Assembly (NCBI RefSeq): GCF_030851345.1
Contig: NZ_JALPNU010000001.1
Location: forward strand, 186,001 to 250,000
Reading direction: 5' to 3'
Source of the DNA: Marinifilum sp. D714
GTDB taxonomy: Bacteria > Bacteroidota > Bacteroidia > Bacteroidales > Marinifilaceae
DNA length: 64,000 nucleotides
In this document: positions 54,849 through 63,738 of the stretch, one piece after another
How the letters are laid out: every line of letters begins with the position of its first letter
Position numbering within the stretch: the first letter of the stretch is position 1
Notes under the pieces: model-generated
What the model was told of the DNA's origin: nothing
The model's input: the letters and a program-made list of their open reading frames with translations, nothing else
The model's database searches: none
Translations under genes and position numbers: made by a program

Positions 54849-55382
54849 TTAGATTAGGAAATACAAATGAGGTTTTGTACCAGCCTCAGGAATTAAAGTT
54901 TTATATTTTCTCTTTTTTAGAATTTGTGATACCTCACTTCTGGGATCATCCAAATCACCAAAGTACATACATTTGGTTGGACAAACTGCCACACAAGCTG
55001 GCTGCATTCCTTTTTTCACCCTATGCAAACAGAATGTACACTTGTCTACATATCCTTCCGGGTGGACAAAACGCGCATCATAAGGACAGGAAGTAACACA
55101 GGCACTACATCCAATACATTCATTCTTGGTTACAAGGACAGTTCCTCCTTCTGAGTAATGACTTGCACCCGTTGGACAACAACGCACACAAGGAGAATTC
55201 TCACAGTGATTGCATCGTTCTGAGCGCAACTCCATTTCCAATTGAGGATAAGTTCCATCCATTACCTCAACCACCCAATCGCGGCAATACCCGATTGGCA
55301 CATCGTTTTCGGTTTGGCAAGCTACTACACAGTCGCTGCAACCTACACACTTTTTAGTATCAATAGCCATTGCATATCTCAT
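54849..55382 (-). CDS. psrB: Four-cluster ferredoxin subunit, PsrB type
   Basis: The 177-residue protein has four [4Fe-4S] motifs in the usual DmsB/PsrB order: CVGCSDCVVAC, CNHCENSPCVRCC, CIGCSACVTSC and the last formed by CTFC with CVAVCPTKC. It links the NrfD membrane subunit to the molybdenum subunit. It starts 3 bases behind the catalytic gene and ends 12 bases before psrC, so the three are tightly co-expressed. No signal peptide of its own; it probably rides out with PsrA through Tat. Confidence 0.95.
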   Translation of the reverse strand: MRYAMAIDTKKCVGCSDCVVACQTENDVPIGYCRDWVVEVMDGTYPQLEMELRSERCNHCENSPCVRCCPTGASHYSEGGTVLVTKNECIGCSACVTSCPYDARFVHPEGYVDKCTFCLHRVKKGMQPACVAVCPTKCMYFGDLDDPRSEVSQILKKRKYKTLIPEAGTKPHLYFLI

Positions 55383-55385
55383 AGC

Positions 55386-57623
55386 TTACACCTCCGATTT
55401 TTTAATATCAGTTCTAAATGTTACAAAATTTCCTCTCATTCCGGTACCTCCCATAATCGGATCTGTCATTACATTGGTAATTAGCTGAGTATCGCTAACT
55501 CCTTTACCAAAGCATCTTTTCATTCTCTTATCGGCATGACCGAAACCGTGTACCATATATATTGAATCGAATCTTATTCTTTCGGTTACTCTTACTTTTA
55601 TTGGAAACTCAGAAACAACTCCATCTTGATTTTCCAGGAAAACATACTGTCCGCTACTTAAATCCCATTCTTTGGCAACTTTTGGATTCACCCAGCAGGT
55701 ATTCTCATCCATCAAATCAGTCAAATTTGGATTATTGGCAGTTCTACTGAAAGTGTGCATTGGAGCTCTTCCGTATATTAGTCGATAAAATCCTTCTGCT
55801 GGTTCTGGATGTGGAGAATAAACCGGCATTGGTTCGAATCCTTCTTCCTCAAGTGCAGTAGAATACAACTCGATTTTTCCTGTATTAGTATTGAATTCAA
55901 TATCCTCTCCATCAGCAAAGTACAAATCATCGAATTCTCTTTCCAATTTCTTAACCCCAACACGTTGCATTTCTTCTAACGAAGTTCCAACTTGCTTCAA
56001 TTCCCAGTCAATTTCTTCCTCGATGGTTTCGAAAGGGAAATAATCCTGAAGATCTAATTTCTTCGCCAATTCTCTAGCCATCCAATATGCAGGCTTGGTA
56101 TTGTAAAGTGGATCAACAGCTGGCATTCTTAAGGCAATACTTGGTTCTCTTCCTTGTGATATTCTAAGCGCATCATATCTTTCCAAATAAGTACACTCTG
56201 GTAAAACCACATCGGCATAACCTGTAATTTCCATAGGCATGGTATCCACAACTGCAATTAAATCCAGTTCCTGAATAGCCTGAATCGTTTTCTTTTGATC
56301 TGGTAAGGTATTAATTAGGTTGGTACCATTTACAATCCATCCTTTAATGGCATAATCCATATCCGGACTAGGAATGGATGCATCGCAAACTCCTGAAGCC
56401 AATGCTAAGTCCGCCAAATTGTATTTACCTCCCATTGCATCACGCCAGTTTTTCTTTGGTTTTGGAAATGCTGGCAATTTATAATGTGGCACTTCAGCCT
56501 TTTCAGGATTGTAGAATCCACCACGTCTTCCCCAACTCCCTAGTAATGCATTCAAAATAGCAACTGCACGTAATCTTTGCGTATCATCTCCGTACCAGGT
56601 TACATGACGACCTGGGTGCACAATTACAGCAGGAGCTGCATTCGCCATTTCCCTGGCTGTTTCTCTAATTTGCTGTGGCTTAATGGTAGTTACACCATAG
56701 GCCCATTCTGGTGTATATCTTTGAACGTGATCTTTTAATTGATCAAATCCAAAAGTGTATTTTTCAACGTATTCTTTGTCGTATAATCCTTCATTTATGA
56801 TTACATTCATCCATGCAAGCAAAAGAGCATTATCAGTAGCAGGTTTAATTGGCAACCAATGTTTAGATTTTCCTGCAACTGTTGAGAATCTTGGATCAAC
56901 AGTAATAATATTGGCTCCTTTATCAATGGCATCAGACATTTCCTGTACCTGACCATTATGCATATTCTCTCCCAAATGTGAACCTATTAACACCAAACAT
57001 TTGGTATCTCTAATATCTGTATTTTCCGGAGAATTAATTCCTTGTCCAAAAGTTGAAATAAATGCAACCTCTCTCGGTCCACGACACTGAGCATATGAAG
57101 GAGCCGTAATATTGTTTGATCCAAATGCTTTTAAGAGTTTTCCGAAGTATTTACCTCCTGAACCATGTGTAAATAAAGCTGTACTCTCTGGTCCGTGCTC
57201 CTTTTTGATTTGCTTCATTTTAGAGGCAATGTATTCAAAAGCCTCATCCCAAGAGGCCTCTCTAAATGTTTGCTTACCTCTTTCTTCGGTACGAATTAAT
57301 GGTGTCTTTAAACGGTCTTCATCGTAATACATACCTACTCCACCAGTACCTCTCGGACAGAATCGTCCGTTACAATTAGGATCTAAATCATTTCCAATGA
57401 TCTTCTTTATCTTACCATTCTCATCCTTATAAACCCATCCTGCACACTTCCAAAAGCATACTTCGCAATAGGTAGGAGTTCTGGTAAAATCATAAGGCCC
57501 TTTGAAAAAAGATTTGTTAGTATCAACCAGGTTACTGGCAATGGAATCTAATATTCCACCTCCAAATATTAAGCCTGCTGCACTCAGGGAGCTGATTTTT
57601 AAAAACTCTCTTCTGCTCTTCAT
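55386..57623 (-). CDS. psrA: Molybdopterin catalytic subunit, polysulfide/thiosulfate reductase type
   Basis: The protein has a Tat signal (SRREFLKISSLSAAG) from the ATG at 57623; the longer frame adds 11 residues before it. An N-terminal [4Fe-4S] site has Cys53, Cys56, Cys60 and Cys89 (TYCEVCFWKC, RFCPRG), and the probable molybdenum ligand is Cys180 in SYAQCRGPRE. The rest matches the bis-MGD DMSO-reductase family, ending with the dinucleotide-binding domain. With psrB, psrC, YeeE halves and a rhodanese-like protein behind it, polysulfide or thiosulfate is the most likely substrate. Tetrathionate or another sulfur oxyanion cannot be excluded. Confidence 0.9.
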   Translation of the reverse strand: MKSRREFLKISSLSAAGLIFGGGILDSIASNLVDTNKSFFKGPYDFTRTPTYCEVCFWKCAGWVYKDENGKIKKIIGNDLDPNCNGRFCPRGTGGVGMYYDEDRLKTPLIRTEERGKQTFREASWDEAFEYIASKMKQIKKEHGPESTALFTHGSGGKYFGKLLKAFGSNNITAPSYAQCRGPREVAFISTFGQGINSPENTDIRDTKCLVLIGSHLGENMHNGQVQEMSDAIDKGANIITVDPRFSTVAGKSKHWLPIKPATDNALLLAWMNVIINEGLYDKEYVEKYTFGFDQLKDHVQRYTPEWAYGVTTIKPQQIRETAREMANAAPAVIVHPGRHVTWYGDDTQRLRAVAILNALLGSWGRRGGFYNPEKAEVPHYKLPAFPKPKKNWRDAMGGKYNLADLALASGVCDASIPSPDMDYAIKGWIVNGTNLINTLPDQKKTIQAIQELDLIAVVDTMPMEITGYADVVLPECTYLERYDALRISQGREPSIALRMPAVDPLYNTKPAYWMARELAKKLDLQDYFPFETIEEEIDWELKQVGTSLEEMQRVGVKKLEREFDDLYFADGEDIEFNTNTGKIELYSTALEEEGFEPMPVYSPHPEPAEGFYRLIYGRAPMHTFSRTANNPNLTDLMDENTCWVNPKVAKEWDLSSGQYVFLENQDGVVSEFPIKVRVTERIRFDSIYMVHGFGHADKRMKRCFGKGVSDTQLITNVMTDPIMGGTGMRGNFVTFRTDIKKSEV

Positions 57624-57942
57624 ATTGTGATTTTTTATTTTAACACATGAACACATCTAGAAAACTACATCTATGCATGTAAACATATATCAAAAGAGGA
57701 ACAGACAATATGCTCTACAACATATTTTTGGGATTTGTAATTGATCTAAACAAAGTGAAATGTCGAAATCCTCTGATTTAAACACATATGCAACTATTTA
57801 GATCTTTACTAAATTACATTTGAATCTATTTTTCTTTAATATCAGACAAAAACCTCCTTTATTTTCAGGTAGTTTGGGTAGATAATCACAAGATATACGA
57901 TTAGATAATGACGAACAAATTCTTTATTCTTTTAAAGAGTAA
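57624..57942 (-). other. Intergenic region upstream of psrA
   Basis: About 320 AT-rich bases between mobA and psrA with no gene. I found no exact promoter match and no long dyad. Confidence 0.45.
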
Positions 57943-58527
57943 TTACAGCTGGTTCAATTCACCCGGTGTATTCACATTCGATAGCATATCGGCTGAATAA
58001 TAATCCAATTCTTTTGAGATGTGGAAACCCTTGCTACAAAATAATTGTAACAATTTCATCATTTTATATTTCCCATTGCGCAATTCCTCTCCAATGATAT
58101 CCCGACAAGAAGATTTATAAATGGCAACCAATGGCTGTTTCTTTCCACTTTCATCAACGGCATAAATCATATCCGCATCAGCAATATTTACAAGTAAATC
58201 AACAAATAGTTGGGAAGGAACCTTAGGTACATCGCATGATATTACCATATAATAATCAGCATTTATGGCCTTCATAACTGAATAGATACCACCAATAGGA
58301 CCACATTCTTTTATTTCATCTTCAATCACCTGAAATCCATAATCGCTATAGCAATCTTTATTGGAACTGATCACAACCTGATCACAAATTCCTTGTAAAC
58401 AGCCAATTGAATATTCAATTAATGGTTTACCATTCCAGTTTACCAATCCTTTCTCTGTTCCCATCCTGGAGCTTTTCCCCCCAGAAAGTACTATTCCAGC
58501 AATATTCTTGTTTTGAATCATTCTCAA
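57943..58527 (-). CDS. mobA: Molybdenum cofactor guanylyltransferase
   Basis: Adds GMP to molybdopterin to form the bis-MGD cofactor. The 194-residue protein has the nucleotide-binding GIVLSGGKSSRMGTEKG (about 10-26), GPIGGIYSVM, the metal-binding VISCDVP and the C-terminal NVNTPGEL. Length is typical. It lies just upstream of psrA on the same strand, and PsrA needs this cofactor, so a joint role is likely. Other moa/moe genes are not in the window. The true start may be Met4 or the present ATG. Confidence 0.95.
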   Translation of the reverse strand: MRMIQNKNIAGIVLSGGKSSRMGTEKGLVNWNGKPLIEYSIGCLQGICDQVVISSNKDCYSDYGFQVIEDEIKECGPIGGIYSVMKAINADYYMVISCDVPKVPSQLFVDLLVNIADADMIYAVDESGKKQPLVAIYKSSCRDIIGEELRNGKYKMMKLLQLFCSKGFHISKELDYYSADMLSNVNTPGELNQL

Positions 58528-58638
58528 ATATAAATAAGAATCATTAACTCAAGTACTCTACTTTAAGATCTTTTAACTTTGATATCATATATTCAAATAC
58601 TATCTTTAGAATGATTATAAATAACTAAACCGGATAAT

Positions 58639-59256
58639 ATGAAAAAGTTAATATTAATAGCTGCTCTTTTCATTTCCGGAGTAATATTCGGTAAAACAAG
58701 TATGAATACGGAAAATCAATCAAAAAAAATGGAAGTTGCAAGCTTTGGTGCGGGATGTTTCTGGTGTGTAGAAGCAATATTTCAAGAACTTAATGGCGTT
58801 GAAAAAGTGGAATCGGGATATATGGGTGGAGAAACAAAAAATCCTACCTATAAAGATGTTTGTAGCGGGGAAACCGGACATGCCGAAATATGCCAAATCA
58901 CCTATGATGAAAATGTAATTAGCTTTAAGGAACTTCTTGAAGTATTTTGGCAAACCCATAATCCAACAACATTAAACAGGCAAGGAGCAGATGTAGGTAC
59001 ACAATACAGATCGGCGGTATTTTATCATTCTGAAGAACAAAAGCGACTGGCGCTGGAGTATAAAGAAAAGCTAAATGAGTCAGGAGCCTGGGATGATCCT
59101 ATCGTTACAGAAATTACTCCTGCTTCAAAATTTTATATTGCAGAAAACTATCATCAGGATTATTTCAATAACAATTCCAACCAACCATATTGCAGTTTTG
59201 TAATCAAGCCCAAGATGGAAAAGTTTAAAAAAGTTTTTAAAGACAAACTTAAATAA
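58639..59256 (+). CDS. msrA: Exported peptide methionine sulfoxide reductase A
   Basis: Reduces methionine-S-sulfoxide in proteins. The catalytic motif GAGCFWCVE is at about 37-45, followed by GYMGGETKNPTY and GHAEICQITYD, HQDYF and a normal length of the core (about 160 residues). The N-terminal about 22 residues (MKKLILIAALFISGVIFG) form a signal peptide, so this copy acts outside the cytoplasm. A TAACTTTG (58574-58581) upstream fits a -7 box. Single gene with a terminator hairpin. Confidence 0.95.
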   Translation: MKKLILIAALFISGVIFGKTSMNTENQSKKMEVASFGAGCFWCVEAIFQELNGVEKVESGYMGGETKNPTYKDVCSGETGHAEICQITYDENVISFKELLEVFWQTHNPTTLNRQGADVGTQYRSAVFYHSEEQKRLALEYKEKLNESGAWDDPIVTEITPASKFYIAENYHQDYFNNNSNQPYCSFVIKPKMEKFKKVFKDKLK

Positions 59257-59262
59257 TACAAA

Positions 59263-59305
59263 AGGGCTGTCTCAAATAGTCAAATAGATGATACAGCCCT
59301 CTTTT
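59263..59305 (+). terminator. Terminator of msrA
   Basis: AGGGCTGT (59263-59270) and ACAGCCCT (59293-59300) are perfect 8-base arms around a 22-base loop, followed by CTTTT. Confidence 0.75.
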
Positions 59306-59523
59306 ATTTGTACCCTATTCGAAACCTTTTACAAAAATTCAATTATCTATGAATTAATCCGACTTATGATATAGTCTATTTTTTTTAATTCCTAAAACCT
59401 GCAAACGTATTCGGAACCTAAAAATTAATCATCAATCAAATCCAACAAATCCTTAATGCATTAAGCAATAGTACTTTTAGTTTTTGTTTCTATTTTTAAA
59501 ATAGACAACTAACAATTACCTCT

Positions 59524-60201
59524 ATGAAAAAATTTTTACCCCTATTGTTAATTTTAATAATTAACATTCCTTCGGGATTTTGCTCTGATAATTCAGTTCA
59601 AACCTCACAATTTCCAAATTATGGCATTTTGCATTATTTTGTTCCTTCACCGAGTGTGAAGAATACAAACACATTATTATTTGCCAATGATTTTTTCCAA
59701 CCTGGAAAAATAGTAACTCGCAATAAAAATATCATCTCCCTAAACGGAATACGATATAATATTGCTGAAGATGCAATTGAATGTCAAATCAATAAGCAAT
59801 ACTGTAGAATTTCATCTCCACATAAAATTAGTGAAGTAGAAATTAACGATACTCACTACGTTTATAAGAAATATCTACAAAACGGTGATTCAATTCAAGG
59901 CTATTTACAAAAAATCTACACAGGTAGACAAAATCTGTATGTAAAACATTTTATAAAGAAATCTAATAATTCTGATATGAAATGTGATATAAAAAGTATG
60001 TTCTTTGTAGAAAAAGATGGTGGATTACCTCAAAAAGTGCATTCTTTAAGGTTAGAACTACTTAAAATTTATAAGAATCAAACAAGCTCTGCAAATTTGT
60101 TTATGAAGAGTAACAATTATAAGTGGAATGATTCAAAGGCGCTCGTTCAGTTAGTGAATTACCTGGAAAAACTTACTGCTGACAATGTAGCATCTCGTTG
60201 A
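59524..60201 (+). CDS. Secreted protein, unrecognised
   Basis: The 225-residue protein has a clear signal peptide (MKKFLPLLLILIINIPSGFC). The mature part is polar and beta-rich, with several Cys (ECQINKQYC, MKCDIKSM) and the stretch YVKHFIKKSNNSDMKCDIKSMFFVEKDGG that may be a repeated core. I recognise no family. Its end overlaps the end of menE on the opposite strand by 43 bases, so there is no room for a separate terminator. It is separated from msrA by a terminator. Confidence 0.7.
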   Translation: MKKFLPLLLILIINIPSGFCSDNSVQTSQFPNYGILHYFVPSPSVKNTNTLLFANDFFQPGKIVTRNKNIISLNGIRYNIAEDAIECQINKQYCRISSPHKISEVEINDTHYVYKKYLQNGDSIQGYLQKIYTGRQNLYVKHFIKKSNNSDMKCDIKSMFFVEKDGGLPQKVHSLRLELLKIYKNQTSSANLFMKSNNYKWNDSKALVQLVNYLEKLTADNVASR

Positions 60202-61235
60202 ATTTTATCGGTTGATGTTCTTTGAAATTCAGAGACATAAAATATTTCACGGGCCTGTTCGAACTTATCGAGCAGGCTTTTTATTTTATATTCCAATTCC
60301 TTTTTCTGATTTTCATCAACATCCTCCCATTCAATCAGAAGAACCACTTTTTGTCCCAAATGCTCATCTGGCAGTCCGGCAATGAAAAAAGGTTGATTGA
60401 TTAAGGCTTCCAATTTCTTTTCGATTTGCTCTGGGAACAATTTTATTCCACCCGAATTAATCACATTGTCGAATCTTCCTTTCCACTCAAATTGGATTTC
60501 ATCAAGCAATTCTACAACATCATTGGTAAGCAAAGGCTCATCCAGAATGGCTGGCGCATTAATTTCCAGACAACTTCTTTCATCTATTGAAAAAGTAGCA
60601 TTCCCCATTGCCTGGTAGCTTTGTGATTTATTATTCCCATTTAATGCACGAATGGCAACATGCGAAACTGTTTCTGTCATGCCATAGCCAATAAAACATT
60701 CGGTAGATAAATCTTGTAAAGCATTCTCCAGAACCTGATCGACAGCTCCACCGCCTATTAGCAACTTCTTGATTTGTTGAATGCCTTTCTCTAATTTTAA
60801 ACTGTTCTTTACCTGCAGAGGAATCATGGCTGTAAAATCAATATCAGAACTGATATTTACTAGAGGATGTCCGTCAGGAGCAACCGGTATCAAATTCAAT
60901 TGCCATTCGAAAGCTCGCACAATCATCATTTTGCCAGCAATAAAATTAGCAGACAAACAAAAAAGAGCATTCTGTCCTGCTTTAAAGTTGAAAAACTCAC
61001 CCGTGAGTTTGGCCGAATTTCTCATTTTTTGCTTCGACAAGTACATTGCCTTTGGTACACCTGTTGAGCCCGAAGTTTTCGCTTTCACCTGCTCAGCATC
61101 ATCCAACCACTCCAAAATAAACTTACAATAGTCTTTTTCCCATTCGTAATCCGAATTTGAAATAATATCCCTACAATAGTTTAATAGCTCTATTTCTTTG
61201 TAGTTTTTACCGTTTATTGTAAGTTCTCTGTTCAT
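60159..61235 (-). CDS. menE: o-Succinylbenzoate-CoA ligase, short Bacteroidota form
   Basis: Activates o-succinylbenzoate for menaquinone synthesis. The 358-residue protein is shorter than the about 450-residue E. coli enzyme, as in other Bacteroidota. It has the ATP-binding AKTSGSTGVPK (about 54-64), GYGMTETVSH, NSGGIKLFPEQIE and the C-terminal Lys in TSTDKIQRDA. Its ATG overlaps the menC stop (TAATG), so the two are translationally coupled. Confidence 0.93.
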   Translation of the reverse strand: MNRELTINGKNYKEIELLNYCRDIISNSDYEWEKDYCKFILEWLDDAEQVKAKTSGSTGVPKAMYLSKQKMRNSAKLTGEFFNFKAGQNALFCLSANFIAGKMMIVRAFEWQLNLIPVAPDGHPLVNISSDIDFTAMIPLQVKNSLKLEKGIQQIKKLLIGGGAVDQVLENALQDLSTECFIGYGMTETVSHVAIRALNGNNKSQSYQAMGNATFSIDERSCLEINAPAILDEPLLTNDVVELLDEIQFEWKGRFDNVINSGGIKLFPEQIEKKLEALINQPFFIAGLPDEHLGQKVVLLIEWEDVDENQKKELEYKIKSLLDKFEQAREIFYVSEFQRTSTDKIQRDATLSAVSFSR

Positions 61236-62278
61236 TATATTTTATCCCAGTCTAAATTCTTATCGTATTTTAAAAACCCATTATCGATAATCAATGGAGA
61301 GGCAATATTGTTGGTATAAAGTTGTCCCGTTCCCAACCCTTGAGGCATAGGATTGTTCAGTGTATAAGTCCATTGTGCTATTGCATTCAACCCAATATTC
61401 GATTCCAATGCTGAGGTAATCCACCAGGGAATTTTTCTGTCATTTGCCAGGTCAATCCATTCTTGAGATCCTTTAATTCCACCAACCAAACTTGGCTTTA
61501 AAATGATATACTGCGGAGCTATTTTATCCAACAGATCAGCTTTGGCAAGTGTATCGTAAACTCCTATTAACTCCTCATCCAGAGCAATTGGCAGAGGTGT
61601 ATTGGCACACAAATTAGCCATTTCCTTTACCTGACCTTGTTTTATGGGTTGCTCAATTGAATGCAAATCGAATTGCGCCAAAGCCTTCAATTTTTCCAAG
61701 GCAGAATCGGGAGAAAAAGCACCATTGGCATCCACACGCAATTCAATCTTATCTTTGTCGAAATCTTTACGGATAGTTTCCAGCAATCTTAGTTCTTCTT
61801 TAAAGTCGATGGCGCCAATTTTCATCTTGATGCAATCAAATCCGGCCTCCAATTTTTGTTCGATCTGTTCTTTCATAAAAACAGGATCGCCCATCCATAT
61901 CAATCCATTAATAGGAATTCTATCGGTACCATTGCTAAAATCAGAAGGAAACAGAATTTTGGAACCTTTAGCTTTGAAATCTAAAAATGCAGTTTCCAAA
62001 CCAAAATAAATCGATGGCCATTCTCTCAAACCACCTTCCAAGTAGTACCAGTAATCGGCAATCTGATCGCAAAGTTCTTGCAGTTTCTCCTCATATCCTT
62101 CTCGATCATCCGGACTTAAGCCTTTTATGATAGAGCACTCTCCTATCCCAATTATTTCAGGTTGTTGGTCGTCCCACAAACGTATAAACCAAGAATCTTT
62201 TTCAGTTAAAACTCCACGAGAGGTCCCACTCGGACGTTTAAAATTTAAGGGATAATGTATGTAATCTGCTTTAAGCAT
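61235..62278 (-). CDS. menC: o-Succinylbenzoate synthase
   Basis: Dehydrates SHCHC to o-succinylbenzoate in menaquinone synthesis. The 347-residue protein is an enolase-superfamily enzyme: the catalytic Lys in DCIKMKIG, metal ligands in RVDANGAF, HSIEQPIK and ALDEELIG, and the second catalytic Lys in ILKPSLVGG. It lies between menA (27 bases) and menE (TAATG overlap), a compact menA-menC-menE unit. Confidence 0.94.
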   Translation of the reverse strand: MLKADYIHYPLNFKRPSGTSRGVLTEKDSWFIRLWDDQQPEIIGIGECSIIKGLSPDDREGYEEKLQELCDQIADYWYYLEGGLREWPSIYFGLETAFLDFKAKGSKILFPSDFSNGTDRIPINGLIWMGDPVFMKEQIEQKLEAGFDCIKMKIGAIDFKEELRLLETIRKDFDKDKIELRVDANGAFSPDSALEKLKALAQFDLHSIEQPIKQGQVKEMANLCANTPLPIALDEELIGVYDTLAKADLLDKIAPQYIILKPSLVGGIKGSQEWIDLANDRKIPWWITSALESNIGLNAIAQWTYTLNNPMPQGLGTGQLYTNNIASPLIIDNGFLKYDKNLDWDKI

Positions 62279-62305
62279 CTTTTTCTGTGATCAGTTATCA
62301 GTAAT

Positions 62306-63208
62306 CTAAAGTAGTAAGCCTATTCCAAAACTCAAACTAAACAAAAGGGTTGACAAGGCCAGTTTTTTCAATTCTGGATCTAATTCTCTTGCTACCTTGT
62401 TTTTTATTACAACTGCTGTATGTTTGATCAGAAAAGGTAAACTAATCACAAATAGCAGCTGATAAAACGAATTCCAATGAATGAATACGTATGCACAAGC
62501 CGAAAGTATTGCAAAGCCAATTAGAAACAGATGATATTTTTTAGCCGTTTCGGAACCAATTTTCACTACCAAAGTTTTTTTCCCGCTAAGCGAATCATTT
62601 TCGATATCACGCATGTTGTTCAGATTCAAAACGCCCACACTTAGCAAACCAACCGATGTAGCAGGTAAGAAAATGGTCCAATTCAGATCACCGGTATGCA
62701 AAAAATAGGTTCCCATAACTCCGGCTAAGCCAAAAAAGAGGAATACAAACAAATCTCCAAATCCACTATATCCGTAAGGATTCTTTCCCACCGTATAATT
62801 TATGGCTGCCCCTATGGCCAACAAACCAACCCCTAGCATGATAAATGCCTGAGTGTAATTCAACAGTTGCAATGCTTCCCACAACAACCAAATGCCGGAT
62901 ACCAGCGACAACAAAACAAATACAATCACCATTCTGGTCATCTCCTTTTTGGTAATCACACCACTTTGAACAGCTCTTTCCGGACCAACTCTATTCTCAT
63001 TATCAGCACCCGAAATGGAATCTCCCAAATCGTTGGCCAAATTCGATAATATCTGTAAAAACAAGGTGGTTAAGGTCGCCAGCAAAAATATTTTAAGGCT
63101 AAACTTGTGATCGGATGCAGCCAGTAAACTGCCAAGAAAGATATTAGAAAGTGCTAAAGGCAAAGTTCTTAGTCTAAATGCATGAATCCATGATTTTGTT
63201 TTACTCAT
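62306..63208 (-). CDS. menA: 1,4-Dihydroxy-2-naphthoate polyprenyltransferase
   Basis: Attaches the polyprenyl chain to DHNA at the inner membrane. The 300-residue UbiA-family protein has about eight to nine membrane helices and both Asp-rich motifs: NDLGDSISGAD with GPERAVQSG (about 60-80), and NMRDIENDSLSGKKT (about 198-212). First gene of the men unit. The quinone made here is the probable electron acceptor of GlpD and donor of the Psr complex. Confidence 0.95.
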   Translation of the reverse strand: MSKTKSWIHAFRLRTLPLALSNIFLGSLLAASDHKFSLKIFLLATLTTLFLQILSNLANDLGDSISGADNENRVGPERAVQSGVITKKEMTRMVIVFVLLSLVSGIWLLWEALQLLNYTQAFIMLGVGLLAIGAAINYTVGKNPYGYSGFGDLFVFLFFGLAGVMGTYFLHTGDLNWTIFLPATSVGLLSVGVLNLNNMRDIENDSLSGKKTLVVKIGSETAKKYHLFLIGFAILSACAYVFIHWNSFYQLLFVISLPFLIKHTAVVIKNKVARELDPELKKLALSTLLFSLSFGIGLLL

Positions 63209-63293
63209 TGGTGTTTTAGAATTGATCAGGCTGTAAATTTAATAATTTTGCAAAGACAAGGCATTACTGTGCCCTTGAAGTATAAAAACAAAA

Positions 63294-63314
63294 AAGCGAT
63301 GCAATGCACCGCTT
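63294..63314 (-). terminator. Terminator of the small Tat-type gene
   Basis: AAGCG (63294-63298) pairs with CGCTT (63310-63314), with an inner TGCA/TGCA; on the minus strand a T-rich run follows. It lies about 55 bases after the stop codon. Confidence 0.65.
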
Positions 63315-63326
63315 CTTATAAGTACA

Positions 63327-63344
63327 GACGTAGCATTCTACGTC
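63327..63344. repeat. Dispersed palindromic repeat, copy 2
   Basis: GACGTAG-CATT-CTACGTC, related to the element at 23956-23976 (shared GACGTAGC core and following C/T-AC). Confidence 0.55.
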
Positions 63345-63366
63345 ACTACATAATTGATATGAAAGG

Positions 63367-63738
63367 TTATGCTTCTAATTCGGGAGTTATGGAGTTGGCA
63401 AATCTTTTCGATACTTCAAGATATTTGGATTTAAAATCATCATGCTTGATGTATTCTTTGATCTGCTCTTGCCATCCGTTGGCCTCTTCCGATAGCTCCA
63501 TTATTCTTTTTTTATTAGCAATGTTCTCTTTGTTTTTCTTCTCCTCCTCAACAACATCAATGTACTGATCTACCCATTTTTCGTATCGTGTAAGGAAAGC
63601 TTCTCGATCTTCAACATTCGAATATTTGTTCAAGTTAACATCAGCCAACACCTCAGTATCAATCAAAGCGGCAGCTCCAACCGTTAATCCTAATTTCTGT
63701 AAAAAACCTCTTCTGTTTGTATTATTCTGATTGCTCAT
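63367..63738 (-). CDS. Small Tat-exported protein, unrecognised
   Basis: The 123-residue protein starts with a twin-arginine signal (NTNRRGFLQKLGLTVGAAAL). The mature part is helical and highly charged (VVEEEKKNKENIANKKRIMELSEEAN), with no Cys or other cofactor ligand. A Tat signal without a cofactor site suggests export together with a larger partner or a small subunit of a redox complex, but no partner is adjacent. Function unknown. It is upstream of menA on the same strand, separated by a terminator and a repeat. Confidence 0.75.
   Translation of the reverse strand: MSNQNNTNRRGFLQKLGLTVGAAALIDTEVLADVNLNKYSNVEDREAFLTRYEKWVDQYIDVVEEEKKNKENIANKKRIMELSEEANGWQEQIKEYIKHDDFKSKYLEVSKRFANSITPELEA

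Noticed and set aside
59263-59300. Transposon end (GGGCTGTCTCAAA-like)
   Set aside because: The sequence recalls some IS ends, but there is no transposase, no second end and no target duplication; it works as the msrA terminator.
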